DNA of 64,000 nucleotides from Phycisphaerae bacterium (lineage in GTDB: Bacteria > Planctomycetota > Phycisphaerae > Phycisphaerales > Phycisphaeraceae): NCBI GenBank assembly GCA_030425705.1, contig JAUHZU010000003.1:372001-436000 (forward strand), written 5' to 3'. A program made the position numbers and the translations under genes. Positions 24,763 through 32,823 of the stretch are shown here, piece after piece (within the stretch, counting starts at the first letter, position 1; every line of letters starts with the position of its first letter). Under the pieces are notes generated by a model. It saw only the letters and a list, made by a program, of their open reading frames with translations, was not told where the DNA came from and searched no databases.

Positions 24763-25812
24763 TTAGCTGTCGAACTGCGCGTCGAACGCGAGGGTGCTGC
24801 TGGGGAAATCGACGGCGCGGACAAAGTCGCACGCCTCGGTCGCGCCGTGCTCGCGGTCCATGCGGGAGTCTTCCCACTCGACGCTGAGCGGCCCGGCGTA
24901 GCCGATGTCGTTGAGGGCGACGATGATCTCCTCGAAGTTGATGTCGCCGTGGCCCAGGGAGCGGAAGTCCCAGTAGCGGCGGGGGTCGGCGAAGGTGGTG
25001 TGCCCGCCGAAGACGCCCACCTCGCCCGTGCCGTGGCCCCACCAGACGTCCTTCATGTGGCAGTGGTAGATGCGGTCTTTCAATTGGTAGAGGAACCGGA
25101 CGTAGTCGACACCCTGGTAGCCCAGGTGCGAGGGGTCGTAGTTGAAGCCGAAGCGCTTGTGGCCTTTGACGGCGTCGATCGCGCGCTGCGCCGTGACGAG
25201 GTCGAAGGCGATCTCGGTGGGGTGGACCTCGAGGGCGAAGTTGATGTCTTCCTTGTCGAACGCGTCGAGGATGGGGCCGAAGCGCTTGGCGAAGTCGGCG
25301 TAGCCCTTGTCCCAGTAGGCCTGGTCGGTGGGGGGCCAGGCGTAGAGCGAGTGCCAGATCGACGAGCCGGTGAAGCCGTTGACGACGCCGGGGAAGTCGT
25401 CGCCCTTGGCGCCGGCTCTTTTGCCCCGGCCGGGCTTGTTGTTGAGGAAGCGTCGGCAGGCCTTGGCGGACTTGGCGAGCTTCTTCGCGGCGCGCTTGCG
25501 GACGCCCTCGGGCTTGCCGTCGCCCCACACGTCCTCGGGCAGCACGGACTTGTGACGCTCGTCGATGGGATCGCACACGGCCTGGCCGACCAGGTGCATG
25601 GAGATCGCGTAGCAGCTCAGGCCGAAGTCGGCGAGCATCTGCCATCGGTCCTTGCAGTACTTGTCGCTGCGCGCGGCCTGGTCGATATCGAAGTGGTCGC
25701 CCCAGCAGGCGAGCTCCAGCCCGTCGTAGCCGAAGGACGCGGCCTTCTCGCACATGGTCTCGAACGGCAGGTCGGCCCACTGGCCGGTGAAGAGCGTGAC
25801 AGGGCGGGGCAT
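24763..25812 (-). CDS. Sugar phosphate isomerase/epimerase family (xylose-isomerase-like TIM barrel)
   Basis: 349 aa. TIM-barrel protein of the AP-endonuclease-2/xylose-isomerase superfamily. Metal ligands are visible as Glu in [13 protein letters not shown] (about 35), His in EVHPTEIAF (about 202), Asp in [11 protein letters not shown] (about 232), His in HCHMKDV (about 256) and Glu in LSVEWED (about 320). The start ATG 25812 has GGAG 7 nt upstream. A basic insertion (about 120-150, Lys/Arg-rich) is unusual. These enzymes isomerise sugars or inositols; no sugar operon surrounds it. Upstream lies a copy of the repeat flanking the four-helix-bundle gene. Confidence 0.82.
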   Translation of the reverse strand: MPRPVTLFTGQWADLPFETMCEKAASFGYDGLELACWGDHFDIDQAARSDKYCKDRWQMLADFGLSCYAISMHLVGQAVCDPIDERHKSVLPEDVWGDGKPEGVRKRAAKKLAKSAKACRRFLNNKPGRGKRAGAKGDDFPGVVNGFTGSSIWHSLYAWPPTDQAYWDKGYADFAKRFGPILDAFDKEDINFALEVHPTEIAFDLVTAQRAIDAVKGHKRFGFNYDPSHLGYQGVDYVRFLYQLKDRIYHCHMKDVWWGHGTGEVGVFGGHTTFADPRRYWDFRSLGHGDINFEEIIVALNDIGYAGPLSVEWEDSRMDREHGATEACDFVRAVDFPSSTLAFDAQFDS

Positions 25813-25830
25813 GGGCAAACTCCGTTTGCG

Positions 25831-25860
25831 GTGAACAGTGAGGAGTGAACAGTGAACAGG
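25831..25860. repeat. Left copy of inverted repeat flanking the four-helix-bundle gene
   Basis: GTGAACAGTG, then GGAGTGAACAGTGAACAGG (ending about 25860). The right copy, in opposite orientation, lies at about 26240-26270. Confidence 0.7.
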
Positions 25861-25865
25861 TGTGG

Positions 25866-26225
25866 TTAGTCTAGCGACTTGATCAGCCCACCGAGAATCC
25901 GTGTAATTTCGGATGCTTGGCCGGAGAGCGTGTCGAAGTGTTCTTGATTGATGTACTGGTTGTCGAGTGCGATGTAGAGCTGGCAGCGAACTTCCGCACA
26001 GGAAGCCCGTGCGATAAACAGGAACTGACAGAACTCACTACGGGATCGTCGGTCGAACCCTTCTGCGATGTTGGACATGACCGAGATCACCGCCCGCCGG
26101 ATCTGATCACGGAGCGGGAAGTCACGCGAGAACGCGTGGTCTTGCGTGGCTGCATAGACCTCTCGTGTTAGGACACGCGCCTTCTGCCAAGCAACCAGAT
26201 CTTCAAACCGCTCAACCAATGCCAT
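25866..26225 (-). CDS. Four-helix-bundle protein (23S rRNA IVP / TIGR02436 family)
   Basis: 119 aa, all-helical. Diagnostic blocks: [13 protein letters not shown] at the start, [22 protein letters not shown] in the middle, and a C-terminal Ser/Glu-rich helix pair. The family was first described as proteins encoded in intervening sequences of 23S rRNA and is also scattered through genomes (the related bAvd protein assists diversity-generating retroelements). No reverse transcriptase or template repeat is in this window. The gene is bounded by inverted GTGAACAGT-type repeats and overlaps the upstream gene by 14 bp. Composition is less GC-rich than both neighbours, in line with acquisition. No activity is established for isolated members. 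Confidence 0.85.
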   Translation of the reverse strand: MALVERFEDLVAWQKARVLTREVYAATQDHAFSRDFPLRDQIRRAVISVMSNIAEGFDRRSRSEFCQFLFIARASCAEVRCQLYIALDNQYINQEHFDTLSGQASEITRILGGLIKSLD

Positions 26226-28146
26226 TGGGTGTTTCCGCCTGTCCACTGTTCACTGTGAACTGTTCACTCCCGCTCAGCGCGATCATGCGTTTGCGGACCT
26301 CCGCCGTCAGCTCTTCGACGGACATCCCCGGGTCGGGGGTGAACGGCGGGCCGAAGGTGACGGTGGACCGCGTGGGCCAGAGGACGTGCATGAGCATGGA
26401 CCGGCTGAGGACCGTGCCGTCGATCCAGCAGGGGACGATCGGGCACTTGGCCAGCCGGGCCATGACGGCCGCGCCGTCCTGAAACGGCTTGAGCTCGCGG
26501 TTGTCGTACTGGAGGTGGCCCTCGGGGAAGACACCGACGGCGTCGCCGTGCTTGAGCTCGCGGACGATCTGGCGGACCTGCTTGATGCCCGGCTCGGCGA
26601 TGCCGGTCTGTTTGTCGTGTTCCAGGCAGATCGGGTCGATCGCGCGCCACAGCGGCTCGGCGATACGGATGCGGTAGCTGGTGAGCATGAGCCAGCGGAC
26701 CAGGCGCGGCGACGACGACTGGATCAGGAACGGGTCCATGGCGGTGGTGTGGTTTGAGACGATCAGCACCGGGCCGTCGGCGGGGAGGTGGTGTTTGCCG
26801 TGGACGCGGAGCGTGTGCCAGGCGAAGCAGAACAGGCGGGTGAGGCGCCACAGCGCGTTGGCCATGCGGTTGGGCATCGGCCCGGAGCGGAGGTTGAGCA
26901 CGAGCCCAGCGACACCCAGCAGCAGCAGGAGCCCAGCGTTGCCCAGGACAGCGGCGGGCATCCAGTGGTCGGCATTCGGCAGCTGCCAGATCACGCCGTT
27001 GATCGCGACCGTGCCGACGGTAGAGACGATGTTGGTCAGCCCCATGACGCGGCCGCGGATGTAGTTGGGGCTGAGGACCTGCAGCAGGGAGAGGACGTTG
27101 ATGATCGCCATGTTGCCGAACACGCCGATCAGCAGGCCGGACGCGAAGTGCACCGGGCGGTAGGGGACGAGCGTGAACAGCGCCATGCAGACGGCCGAAC
27201 CGATGAGTGCGACCTTCAGGACAATCGTGGACTCGCGCTGCGTCCCGATCAGCGAGATGACGCCGGCCCCGAGGAGCATGCCCCCGCCGATCGTCGCGGC
27301 GATGAACTGGTAGTGCTTAAACAGCCCATCGCCGACCAGCCCGAAGTGCAGGTGGCCGAAGGTCAGCGCGGCGTTGTAGACCACCATCGCGCTGCCCCAT
27401 ACGGCGGTGAACACGACGATCAGGCGGAGGTGCCGGCCGTGCCCGCGCAGGTAGCGGACTGCCTGCCGCAGCGAGCGGTCGGTGCGGGCCTCGCGCGGCG
27501 CGTCGTGCGGCTTGAGGAAGGCAAAGAACGACCCGGACACCGCGTAGAAGCAGATCGCGATGATGAGCCCGGTCTCGATCGTCTCGCCCCGGCTGGCGTC
27601 CATAAAGAACGTGGCGGCGACCGCGCCGACCATCGACGCGACGACACCCAGGCCGATGATCAGCGCGTTGGCGGCCTGGAGCTGGCGTTGGGCCACGATC
27701 TGCGGGACCGTCGCGTTGCGCGTCGGGTTGAACGTCGCCGCCAGTGAGCCGACCAGCAGCAGCACCCCGTAGACCAGCCAGCGTTGATCGGCGGGGAGCA
27801 CCGGGTCGCCGACCAGACCAAAGATGCCAAACAGCGCGACGCAGAGCACCACCGCGCGCAGCTCGTCGCAGGTCAGCAGGATCCACTTGCGCGGCAGCTT
27901 GTCCGCCAGCCAGCCCGCGGTGAACGACAGCACGAGGTAGGGCAGGAAGAACCAGAACTGCGTGGCGGCGTTGAAGCTCACCCGGCCGGCGTCGGTCTCG
28001 GCCGCCATCGCGCCCAGCAGGATCAACGCCGCGGACATGATGATCCGGTCGCCGAACCCGCTCGCGGCGACCGACGCCCACATCAGCGTGAACCCGGGGT
28101 TCCGCCACAGCGGCGTCGTCGTCGGGGGCTTCCACTCGTGATCCAT
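26212..28146 (-). CDS. MFS transporter fused to a lysophospholipid acyltransferase (Aas/LplT-like)
   Basis: 644 aa. Residues about 15-405 form a 12-span major-facilitator domain (FGDRIIMSAALILLG, FTAGWLADKLPRKW as the loop 2-3 motif). Residues about 440-625 are a PlsC-type acyltransferase with VSNHTTAMDP (H-x4-D), FPEGHLQYDN and VPCWIDGT. The closest known logic is LplT-Aas, in which lysophospholipid flips inward and is reacylated. Here the order is transporter then acyltransferase in one chain, without the acyl-ACP synthetase of Aas. The final residues ([15 protein letters not shown]) are encoded by the repeat bordering the four-helix gene, so the natural C-terminus seems to have been replaced. 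Confidence 0.87.
   Translation of the reverse strand: MDHEWKPPTTTPLWRNPGFTLMWASVAASGFGDRIIMSAALILLGAMAAETDAGRVSFNAATQFWFFLPYLVLSFTAGWLADKLPRKWILLTCDELRAVVLCVALFGIFGLVGDPVLPADQRWLVYGVLLLVGSLAATFNPTRNATVPQIVAQRQLQAANALIIGLGVVASMVGAVAATFFMDASRGETIETGLIIAICFYAVSGSFFAFLKPHDAPREARTDRSLRQAVRYLRGHGRHLRLIVVFTAVWGSAMVVYNAALTFGHLHFGLVGDGLFKHYQFIAATIGGGMLLGAGVISLIGTQRESTIVLKVALIGSAVCMALFTLVPYRPVHFASGLLIGVFGNMAIINVLSLLQVLSPNYIRGRVMGLTNIVSTVGTVAINGVIWQLPNADHWMPAAVLGNAGLLLLLGVAGLVLNLRSGPMPNRMANALWRLTRLFCFAWHTLRVHGKHHLPADGPVLIVSNHTTAMDPFLIQSSSPRLVRWLMLTSYRIRIAEPLWRAIDPICLEHDKQTGIAEPGIKQVRQIVRELKHGDAVGVFPEGHLQYDNRELKPFQDGAAVMARLAKCPIVPCWIDGTVLSRSMLMHVLWPTRSTVTFGPPFTPDPGMSVEELTAEVRKRMIALSGSEQFTVNSGQAETPNGIG
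26240..26270. repeat. Right copy of inverted repeat, inside the end of the MFS-acyltransferase gene
   Basis: CTGTCCACTGTTCACTGTG followed by AACTGTTCACTCC. Reverse-complemented it gives GGAGTGAACAGT...GTGAACAGTGGACAGG, matching the left copy at 25831-25860. Confidence 0.7.
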
Positions 28147-28154
28147 GATGCGGG

Positions 28155-28160
28155 AGGATA
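28155..28160 (-). promoter_or_regulatory. -10 element of the MFS-acyltransferase gene, predicted leaderless
   Basis: On the minus strand TATCCT lies 8 nt before the ATG at 28146, with no ribosome site between. Confidence 0.4.
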
Positions 28161-28226
28161 CCAGCAACCGCGCGGCCGCTGCGGGCCCGCCGCACTTACA
28201 AAACAAACACCTGCTGAGCTTTGCGT

Positions 28227-28994
28227 TTATGCATCCGGCCAGAGCAGCTCGCGCACCCGCTCGCGGATCATTGTCTCGACGGTGTCGGCCCCGTACTCCT
28301 GCGACGCGATGGCGATCCCGCCCAGCCGGCTCTCCAGCGAGTCGGGCCGGTGCATGTCCAACGCGAGCAGCGTGTACCGCCCCTGGTCCATGTACCGGCG
28401 GACCAGCTCATCGGGGCGGCGGCCGGCCGCGCCCGTGAAGCACTGCAGGTTGCCCTGCAACAGCACGCCCCGTGCCGCCCAGTGGTCCAGCCGCTGCTCG
28501 TACCCCGTGGCCGTCGCTGTCCGCTCGGGGTGCGCGAGGATCGGCGTGTAGCCCCCCGCCAGCAGCCAGTCGAACGCGGGGTCGGCGAAGTCCGGCCACT
28601 CGCGGTCCCAGAAGTCGCAGAGCACGTAGCGTGAGCCGGCCAGCGTCGGCACGCCGTGCGTCTGCATCCACGGGATCACGTCGGGGAAGAAGCGCAGCTC
28701 CGCGCCGGCCCAGAGCCGGTAGTCAAGCCCGGCCTTATCGATCTCCTGCTGCAGTGCCTGGGTCCACAGCGCGATGTGTCGGGGCGTGTTCGCCGGGTAG
28801 CAGGTCGGCCAGCAGTGGGGCGTGCAGACCGTGCCGACGTATCCGTGGTCGATCAGCGCGCGGACCGAGTCGAGGGACTCGGCGACGGTCGCGCAGCCGT
28901 CGTCGATGCCCGGCAGCACGTGGCTGTGGATGTCGATCCGGCCGGTCGCGGGCGGGGCGGGTGCTTCGTGATGGGGCGTGGGGTCTTGAGTCAT
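28227..28994 (-). CDS. PHP-domain tyrosine phosphatase, CpsB/YwqE-like
   Basis: 255 aa. Manganese-dependent PHP-fold phosphatase. Metal motifs: DIHSHVLPGIDDG (about residues 23-35), TPHCWPT (about 59), AGAELRFF (about 103) and ILAHPERTA (about 160), with a late LDMHRPDS. CpsB-type enzymes dephosphorylate bacterial tyrosine kinases and so control capsule or exopolysaccharide synthesis. The start at 28994 overlaps the cinA stop (ATGA), so translation is coupled to cinA. No tyrosine kinase or polysaccharide genes are nearby, so the substrate kinase must lie elsewhere. Confidence 0.85.
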   Translation of the reverse strand: MTQDPTPHHEAPAPPATGRIDIHSHVLPGIDDGCATVAESLDSVRALIDHGYVGTVCTPHCWPTCYPANTPRHIALWTQALQQEIDKAGLDYRLWAGAELRFFPDVIPWMQTHGVPTLAGSRYVLCDFWDREWPDFADPAFDWLLAGGYTPILAHPERTATATGYEQRLDHWAARGVLLQGNLQCFTGAAGRRPDELVRRYMDQGRYTLLALDMHRPDSLESRLGGIAIASQEYGADTVETMIRERVRELLWPDA

Positions 28995-30283
28995 GTCGTC
29001 GGGGGCTTGGCCCAGCGGACCTGCCCGAGGTCTTCCCCAAGCAGGTGCAGGCGGAGTAACTGTAGGGCGCACTTGGCGCTGCGGTCGCGCACCGCGTCGC
29101 GGTCGCCGGGAAAGTGCGCGACGCGGGCATCGGTGTGGATCGCCCCGTCTTCGCGCCAGGCCAGGCCCATCCATACCGTGCCGACAGGTTTCGTCGCCGT
29201 CCCGCCGCCGGGCCCGGCGACACCCGAGGTCGAGACCGCCAGGTCCGCGCCGGACCGTTCCACTGCGCCTTGCGCCATCGCCCGGACGACCGGCGCGCTC
29301 ACCGCGCCGTGGGCTTGCAAAAGTGCGTCATCGACACCGAGCTGGCCGGACTTCATCGCGTTGGCATAGGTCACCCAGCCGCCGAGCATCGCGGCACTCG
29401 ACCCGGGAACGTCTGTGAGCATGCCCGCGATCAGTCCGCCGGTACACGACTCGGCCGTGGCGATGGTGAGCCCGCGCTCGGTCAGCATCCGGATGAGCGT
29501 CTGCTGCAGCGAGGTGTCGTCCCGGCCGAACGCGAGTGGCGCGACGATCGCCTCGACCTCCGCCGCGGTGGCGTCGAGCTCACGTTGGGCGTGTGCGAGG
29601 TCTTCAAACTCCGCACGGACGCGGACGCTCACGATGCCGTCCGAGACGGTCGTGCCGACCACAGGGTTGCGGTCCCGGGCCATGAGCGGCCCGAGACGCT
29701 CGGCGATGTCCGACTCGCCGCTGCCAAACGTGTTGACCTTCGTCGTCAGGATCGTCCGGCCCGAGCCGCCGGCCTCGCGGATCGCCGGCTCGATGGACTT
29801 CTCGTACATCGCGACCATCTCGCGCGGGACACCGGGCGTGACAAACACCCGGCACCGGCCCAGCGTCGCGTCGATCCCCGGCGCGGTGCCGCAGGTGTTG
29901 GGGATCATCGCGCTGGTCTGCGGGTGCTCGGCCTGGACGCGGTTGCGCTCGGGCATCGGCCGACCACGTTCCTTGAAGAAGCGCTCGAGCGCGTGCAGGC
30001 TGGCCGGGTCGATGACCAGCCCGACGCCCATCGCCTTGGCCAGGGCGGGTCGGGTGAGGTCGTCGTCGGTCGGCCCGAGCCCGCCGGTGATGATGAGCAG
30101 CGCGCAGCGCTCGGCGGAAGCGCGGATCGCGGCGGCGATCGCGTCCAGATCGTCGTCGATGGTGCGGTGCTCCAGCGTCCTGATCCCCAGCCGGGCCAGC
30201 CGCGCAGCCAGCCAGGCGGTGTTCGTGTCGACCGTCTGGCCCAGGACCAGCTCGTCGCCGATGGAAAGAAGCATGGCATGCAT
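28991..30283 (-). CDS. cinA: CinA-family nicotinamide-nucleotide amidohydrolase
   Basis: 430 aa, full-length two-domain CinA. The N-terminal MoCF-like domain has SIGDELVLGQTVDTNTAWLA at the start and ITGGLGPTDDDLTR (about 68-81). The C-terminal PncC domain has TIATAESCTGGLIAGML (catalytic Ser about 279) and VSTSGVAGPGGGTATKPVGT (about 353-372). The enzyme deamidates NMN (and often hydrolyses ADP-ribose), recycling pyridine nucleotides in the cytosol. Coupled by ATGA overlap to the downstream cpsB-like gene. Divergent from folD, with back-to-back promoters in the 73-bp gap. Confidence 0.92.
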   Translation of the reverse strand: MHAMLLSIGDELVLGQTVDTNTAWLAARLARLGIRTLEHRTIDDDLDAIAAAIRASAERCALLIITGGLGPTDDDLTRPALAKAMGVGLVIDPASLHALERFFKERGRPMPERNRVQAEHPQTSAMIPNTCGTAPGIDATLGRCRVFVTPGVPREMVAMYEKSIEPAIREAGGSGRTILTTKVNTFGSGESDIAERLGPLMARDRNPVVGTTVSDGIVSVRVRAEFEDLAHAQRELDATAAEVEAIVAPLAFGRDDTSLQQTLIRMLTERGLTIATAESCTGGLIAGMLTDVPGSSAAMLGGWVTYANAMKSGQLGVDDALLQAHGAVSAPVVRAMAQGAVERSGADLAVSTSGVAGPGGGTATKPVGTVWMGLAWREDGAIHTDARVAHFPGDRDAVRDRSAKCALQLLRLHLLGEDLGQVRWAKPPTT

Positions 30284-30290
30284 GGGTGAA

Positions 30291-30296
30291 AGTGTA
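30291..30296 (-). promoter_or_regulatory. -10 element of cinA, predicted leaderless
   Basis: On the minus strand TACACT lies 7 nt before the ATG at 30283. Confidence 0.5.
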
Positions 30297-30306
30297 GCCC
30301 CGCTTG

Positions 30307-30335
30307 GAAGCCCACGTTCAGCGAACGTGGGCTTC
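30307..30335. repeat. Perfect 13-bp palindrome between cinA and folD
   Basis: Arms at 30307-30319 and 30323-30335 with loop AGC. It covers the -35 regions of both divergent promoters, so it could be an operator. It could equally be a terminator-like or mobile palindromic repeat. Confidence 0.75.
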
Positions 30336-30344
30336 GACCCGCCC

Positions 30345-30350
30345 TATAAT
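30345..30350 (+). promoter_or_regulatory. -10 element of folD, predicted leaderless
   Basis: Perfect TATAAT exactly 6 nt before the ATG at 30357; same geometry as ispG. Confidence 0.7.
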
Positions 30351-30356
30351 GCCCCG

Positions 30357-31211
30357 ATGACCACCACCGCGACCCTCATGGACGGCACGCGCGTCTCCCG
30401 CGAGCTTATGGCCGCCGCCAAGGCCCGTGTCGAACACATCATCGCCAAGACCGGCGTCACCCCCACGCTCGCGACCGTACTCGTCGGGGCCGACCCCGCC
30501 TCGGTCACCTACACGCAGATGAAACGCCGACGCTGTGAGTCGATCGGGATGAAGTCTGTCAAGGTCGAGCTCGGCGAAGACACCACCACCGTGCAGCTCG
30601 TCGAGACGATCACGCGGCTCGGCGAAGACCCCGCGGTCCATGGCATCCTGCTCCAGCACCCCTCACCGCCCCAGGTCGATGAGCGCGCCGCGTTCGAGGC
30701 CATCCCCGTCGGCAAGGATGTGGACGGTGTGACCTTCGGCAGCTTCGCGCACATGTGGTTTGGCCACCCCGGCTTTGCCTCTTGCACGCCCGAGGGGATC
30801 ATGCGGCTGATGGATGCGTACAACGTCGAGGTCGAGGGCAAGCACGCCGTCGTCATCGGACGGTCCGCGATCCTCGGCAAGCCGATGGCGGGGCTGCTGC
30901 TCAACCGCAACGCGACGGTGACGATCTGCCACAGCCGGACCCGGGACCTGGGCGACGTGGTGAAGCAGGCGGACATCGTCGTTGCGGCCGTGGGCCGGCC
31001 CAACTTCGTGCAGGGCGGCTGGGTCAAGCCCGGCGCGGTCGTGATGGACGCGGGCTACAACGAAGGCAACATCGGCGACGTCGATTTTGAGGCCGTCGCC
31101 CCCCATGCGGGCCTGATCACCCCCGTGCCTGGCGGCGTCGGCCCGATGACCATCGCGACCCTGATCGAACAGACCGTCACCGCCGCGGAACGCCAGCTTG
31201 GTGTCGCCTGA
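30357..31211 (+). CDS. folD: Methylenetetrahydrofolate dehydrogenase / methenyl-THF cyclohydrolase
   Basis: Bifunctional enzyme interconverting 5,10-methylene-THF and 10-formyl-THF with NADP; 284 aa, usual length. Signatures: VGADPASVTYTQMKRRRCES (Tyr and Lys region, here VTYTQMKRR, with Arg in the position usually occupied by Lys of YxxxK), PAVHGILLQHPSPPQ, KDVDGVTFGSFAHMW, the dinucleotide site VVIGRSAILGKPMAGLLLN and PVPGGVGPMTIATLIEQT. YTQMKRR places Tyr and Lys four apart, consistent with the catalytic YxxxK. Alone on its transcript. Confidence 0.95.
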   Translation: MTTTATLMDGTRVSRELMAAAKARVEHIIAKTGVTPTLATVLVGADPASVTYTQMKRRRCESIGMKSVKVELGEDTTTVQLVETITRLGEDPAVHGILLQHPSPPQVDERAAFEAIPVGKDVDGVTFGSFAHMWFGHPGFASCTPEGIMRLMDAYNVEVEGKHAVVIGRSAILGKPMAGLLLNRNATVTICHSRTRDLGDVVKQADIVVAAVGRPNFVQGGWVKPGAVVMDAGYNEGNIGDVDFEAVAPHAGLITPVPGGVGPMTIATLIEQTVTAAERQLGVA

Positions 31212-31309
31212 CCCCCGAACAAGATGAACCTTCTGTGCCCGTTGTCTGCTGCATCTCAGAGTAGACCACACGACCCAGCCACGAGGCCCCAGCCCCTAGC
31301 CACTCCAGC

Positions 31310-31939
31310 ATGACCCAACTCAACACCTACGACATCCAGCGGCCCACCGGCATCTGTGCCGCGTCCGGCCGAGCGCTCGAGCCGGGCGAAGACTACGTGG
31401 CCGTGCTCGTCGACCCGCCCGAGGAAGAGCGCCGCGCCGCGCTCATCGAGGGCGACCCACCCATCGAGAAGACCAAGGACGCCAACGGCGAGCTGCCGCT
31501 GCTCCGTGTCGATATCGCCTCGGAGGCGTGGGACGCGGGGTTCCGCCCGCCGCACTTGTTTGGTTACTGGCGGACGGTCGTGCCCGAGCCCCACGAGAAG
31601 AAGAAGCTGCTCGTCGGCAACGCCGCGATCCAGGAGCTCATGCTGAACCTCGCGGACGCCGAGGAGGACCGCCAGCTCGCGTTCCGCTATGTCCTCGCGC
31701 TGATCCTGCTCCGCAAGAAGCTGCTCCGACACGACAAGATCGACCGCCGCGAAGACCCCGACGGCGATGGCCCGGTGCAGGACTGGTGGCTGTTCACGCC
31801 CAAGGTCGATATCGAGAAGGGCCACTTCGGCAAGTGGAACGAGGAGATGCAGTTCGAGGTCCTCGACCCGCACATCGACGCGACGCAGGTCCAGTCGGTG
31901 ACCGAGCAGCTCGGGCAGGTGCTGGAGCTCGACCTGTGA
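31310..31939 (+). CDS. Conserved hypothetical protein
   Basis: 209 aa, acidic, no signal peptide or membrane span. The start (YDIQRPTGICAASGRALEPG) reads like half of a zinc-ribbon or a small Cys-containing turn. The central part (HEKKKLLVGNAAIQELM, then ADAEEDRQLAFRYVLALILLRKKLLR) is helical, and the end (WNEEMQFEVLDPHIDATQVQ) is a conserved-looking patch. I recall similar genes paired with a lipoprotein gene in planctomycetes. Here its TGA overlaps the GTG of the next gene, which indicates a shared process. Function unknown. Confidence 0.7.
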   Translation: MTQLNTYDIQRPTGICAASGRALEPGEDYVAVLVDPPEEERRAALIEGDPPIEKTKDANGELPLLRVDIASEAWDAGFRPPHLFGYWRTVVPEPHEKKKLLVGNAAIQELMLNLADAEEDRQLAFRYVLALILLRKKLLRHDKIDRREDPDGDGPVQDWWLFTPKVDIEKGHFGKWNEEMQFEVLDPHIDATQVQSVTEQLGQVLELDL

Positions 31940-32817
31940 TCCGCGCGGCGCCCCCGCTGCTTGTGTGCGCCGCGCTGCTGCTCTCCGCCTGCCGATCGCC
32001 GCAGGGGCTGTCGCCCGACACGCCCCCGGCCGTGGGCCAGCTCGAAGAGGCAGATATCACCTACCGCGAAGTGGCTGAGGGCTACAACCGCACCGTCGAG
32101 CGCTTCGACAAGCTGTTCCTCCGCACCTACATCCGCCTCGCCTGGCAGGAGACGGGCGAGGACGGCGAGACGCGCTACCGCTCCGAGGCGGGGGACGGCA
32201 AGTTCATCTTCAACGCGCCGCGGAGCACGGTGCTCACCGTCGAGAAGCTCAGCCGGGTCTACCTCTGGGCCGGGTCGAATACGGAACGCTACTGGCTGTT
32301 TGATCAGATCGACGAATCCAACAAGGTCGCGTACCTCGGCCGACACGACGCCGTGCGTCCGCCCGATGCGCGCTACCTGCCGCTGCCGTTTCGGCCGGAC
32401 GACGTGCCGTACCTGCTCGGGCTCCTGCCGCTGGACCCGGGTCTGACCTCGAAGGTGTACCTGTACCGCGGGCAGTACCTGATCGAGCCCGAGGGGATGC
32501 ATCTGCGGATGCTGGTGGACCCGGCGAGTTTCCGGCCGACGCGGGTGGACCTGCTCGACGCCGCGGGGTGGAGCCTGGTGACGTGCCGGCTCACAGGTCG
32601 GTTCGCGGTCGAAGTGGATGGGATGAACGAGAACGCGTTGCCGGTCGTGTGCGATGACGCGGACGTGTTTGTGTCCGGCCAGGCGTCGCGGATGTCGATC
32701 GAGCTGGTGCACGCGACGACGAACCCCCGCCGGGTGCAGGACCGCATGTTCGACCTCGAGGTGCTGCTGGGATCGCTGAAGCCGGACACGGTGATCGACC
32801 TCGACGCGCCGCGGTAG
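31936..32817 (+). CDS. Lipoprotein, LolA-like/DUF hypothetical
   Basis: 293 aa. Starts at GTG 31936 inside the previous stop (GTGA overlap); lipobox LLVCAALLLSAC (Cys about 20). The mature part has FIFNAPRSTVLTVEKLSRVY, VYLYRGQYLIEPEGMHLRML and VDLLDAAGWSLVTCRLTG: a half-barrel of antiparallel strands reminiscent of LolA/LppX or of outer-membrane lipoprotein-sorting proteins. I am unsure of that fold assignment. Its tight coupling to the acidic upstream protein suggests that the two act together. Expected in the periplasm or on the outer membrane. Confidence 0.68.
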   Translation: MIRAAPPLLVCAALLLSACRSPQGLSPDTPPAVGQLEEADITYREVAEGYNRTVERFDKLFLRTYIRLAWQETGEDGETRYRSEAGDGKFIFNAPRSTVLTVEKLSRVYLWAGSNTERYWLFDQIDESNKVAYLGRHDAVRPPDARYLPLPFRPDDVPYLLGLLPLDPGLTSKVYLYRGQYLIEPEGMHLRMLVDPASFRPTRVDLLDAAGWSLVTCRLTGRFAVEVDGMNENALPVVCDDADVFVSGQASRMSIELVHATTNPRRVQDRMFDLEVLLGSLKPDTVIDLDAPR

Positions 32818-32823
32818 CCGGGC

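Noticed and set aside
22763-25780. A ~1000-codon minus-strand frame across the hydrolase, oxidoreductase and isomerase genes
   Set aside because: It is Arg/Pro-rich low complexity, overlaps three genes with intact catalytic motifs and lacks any domain.
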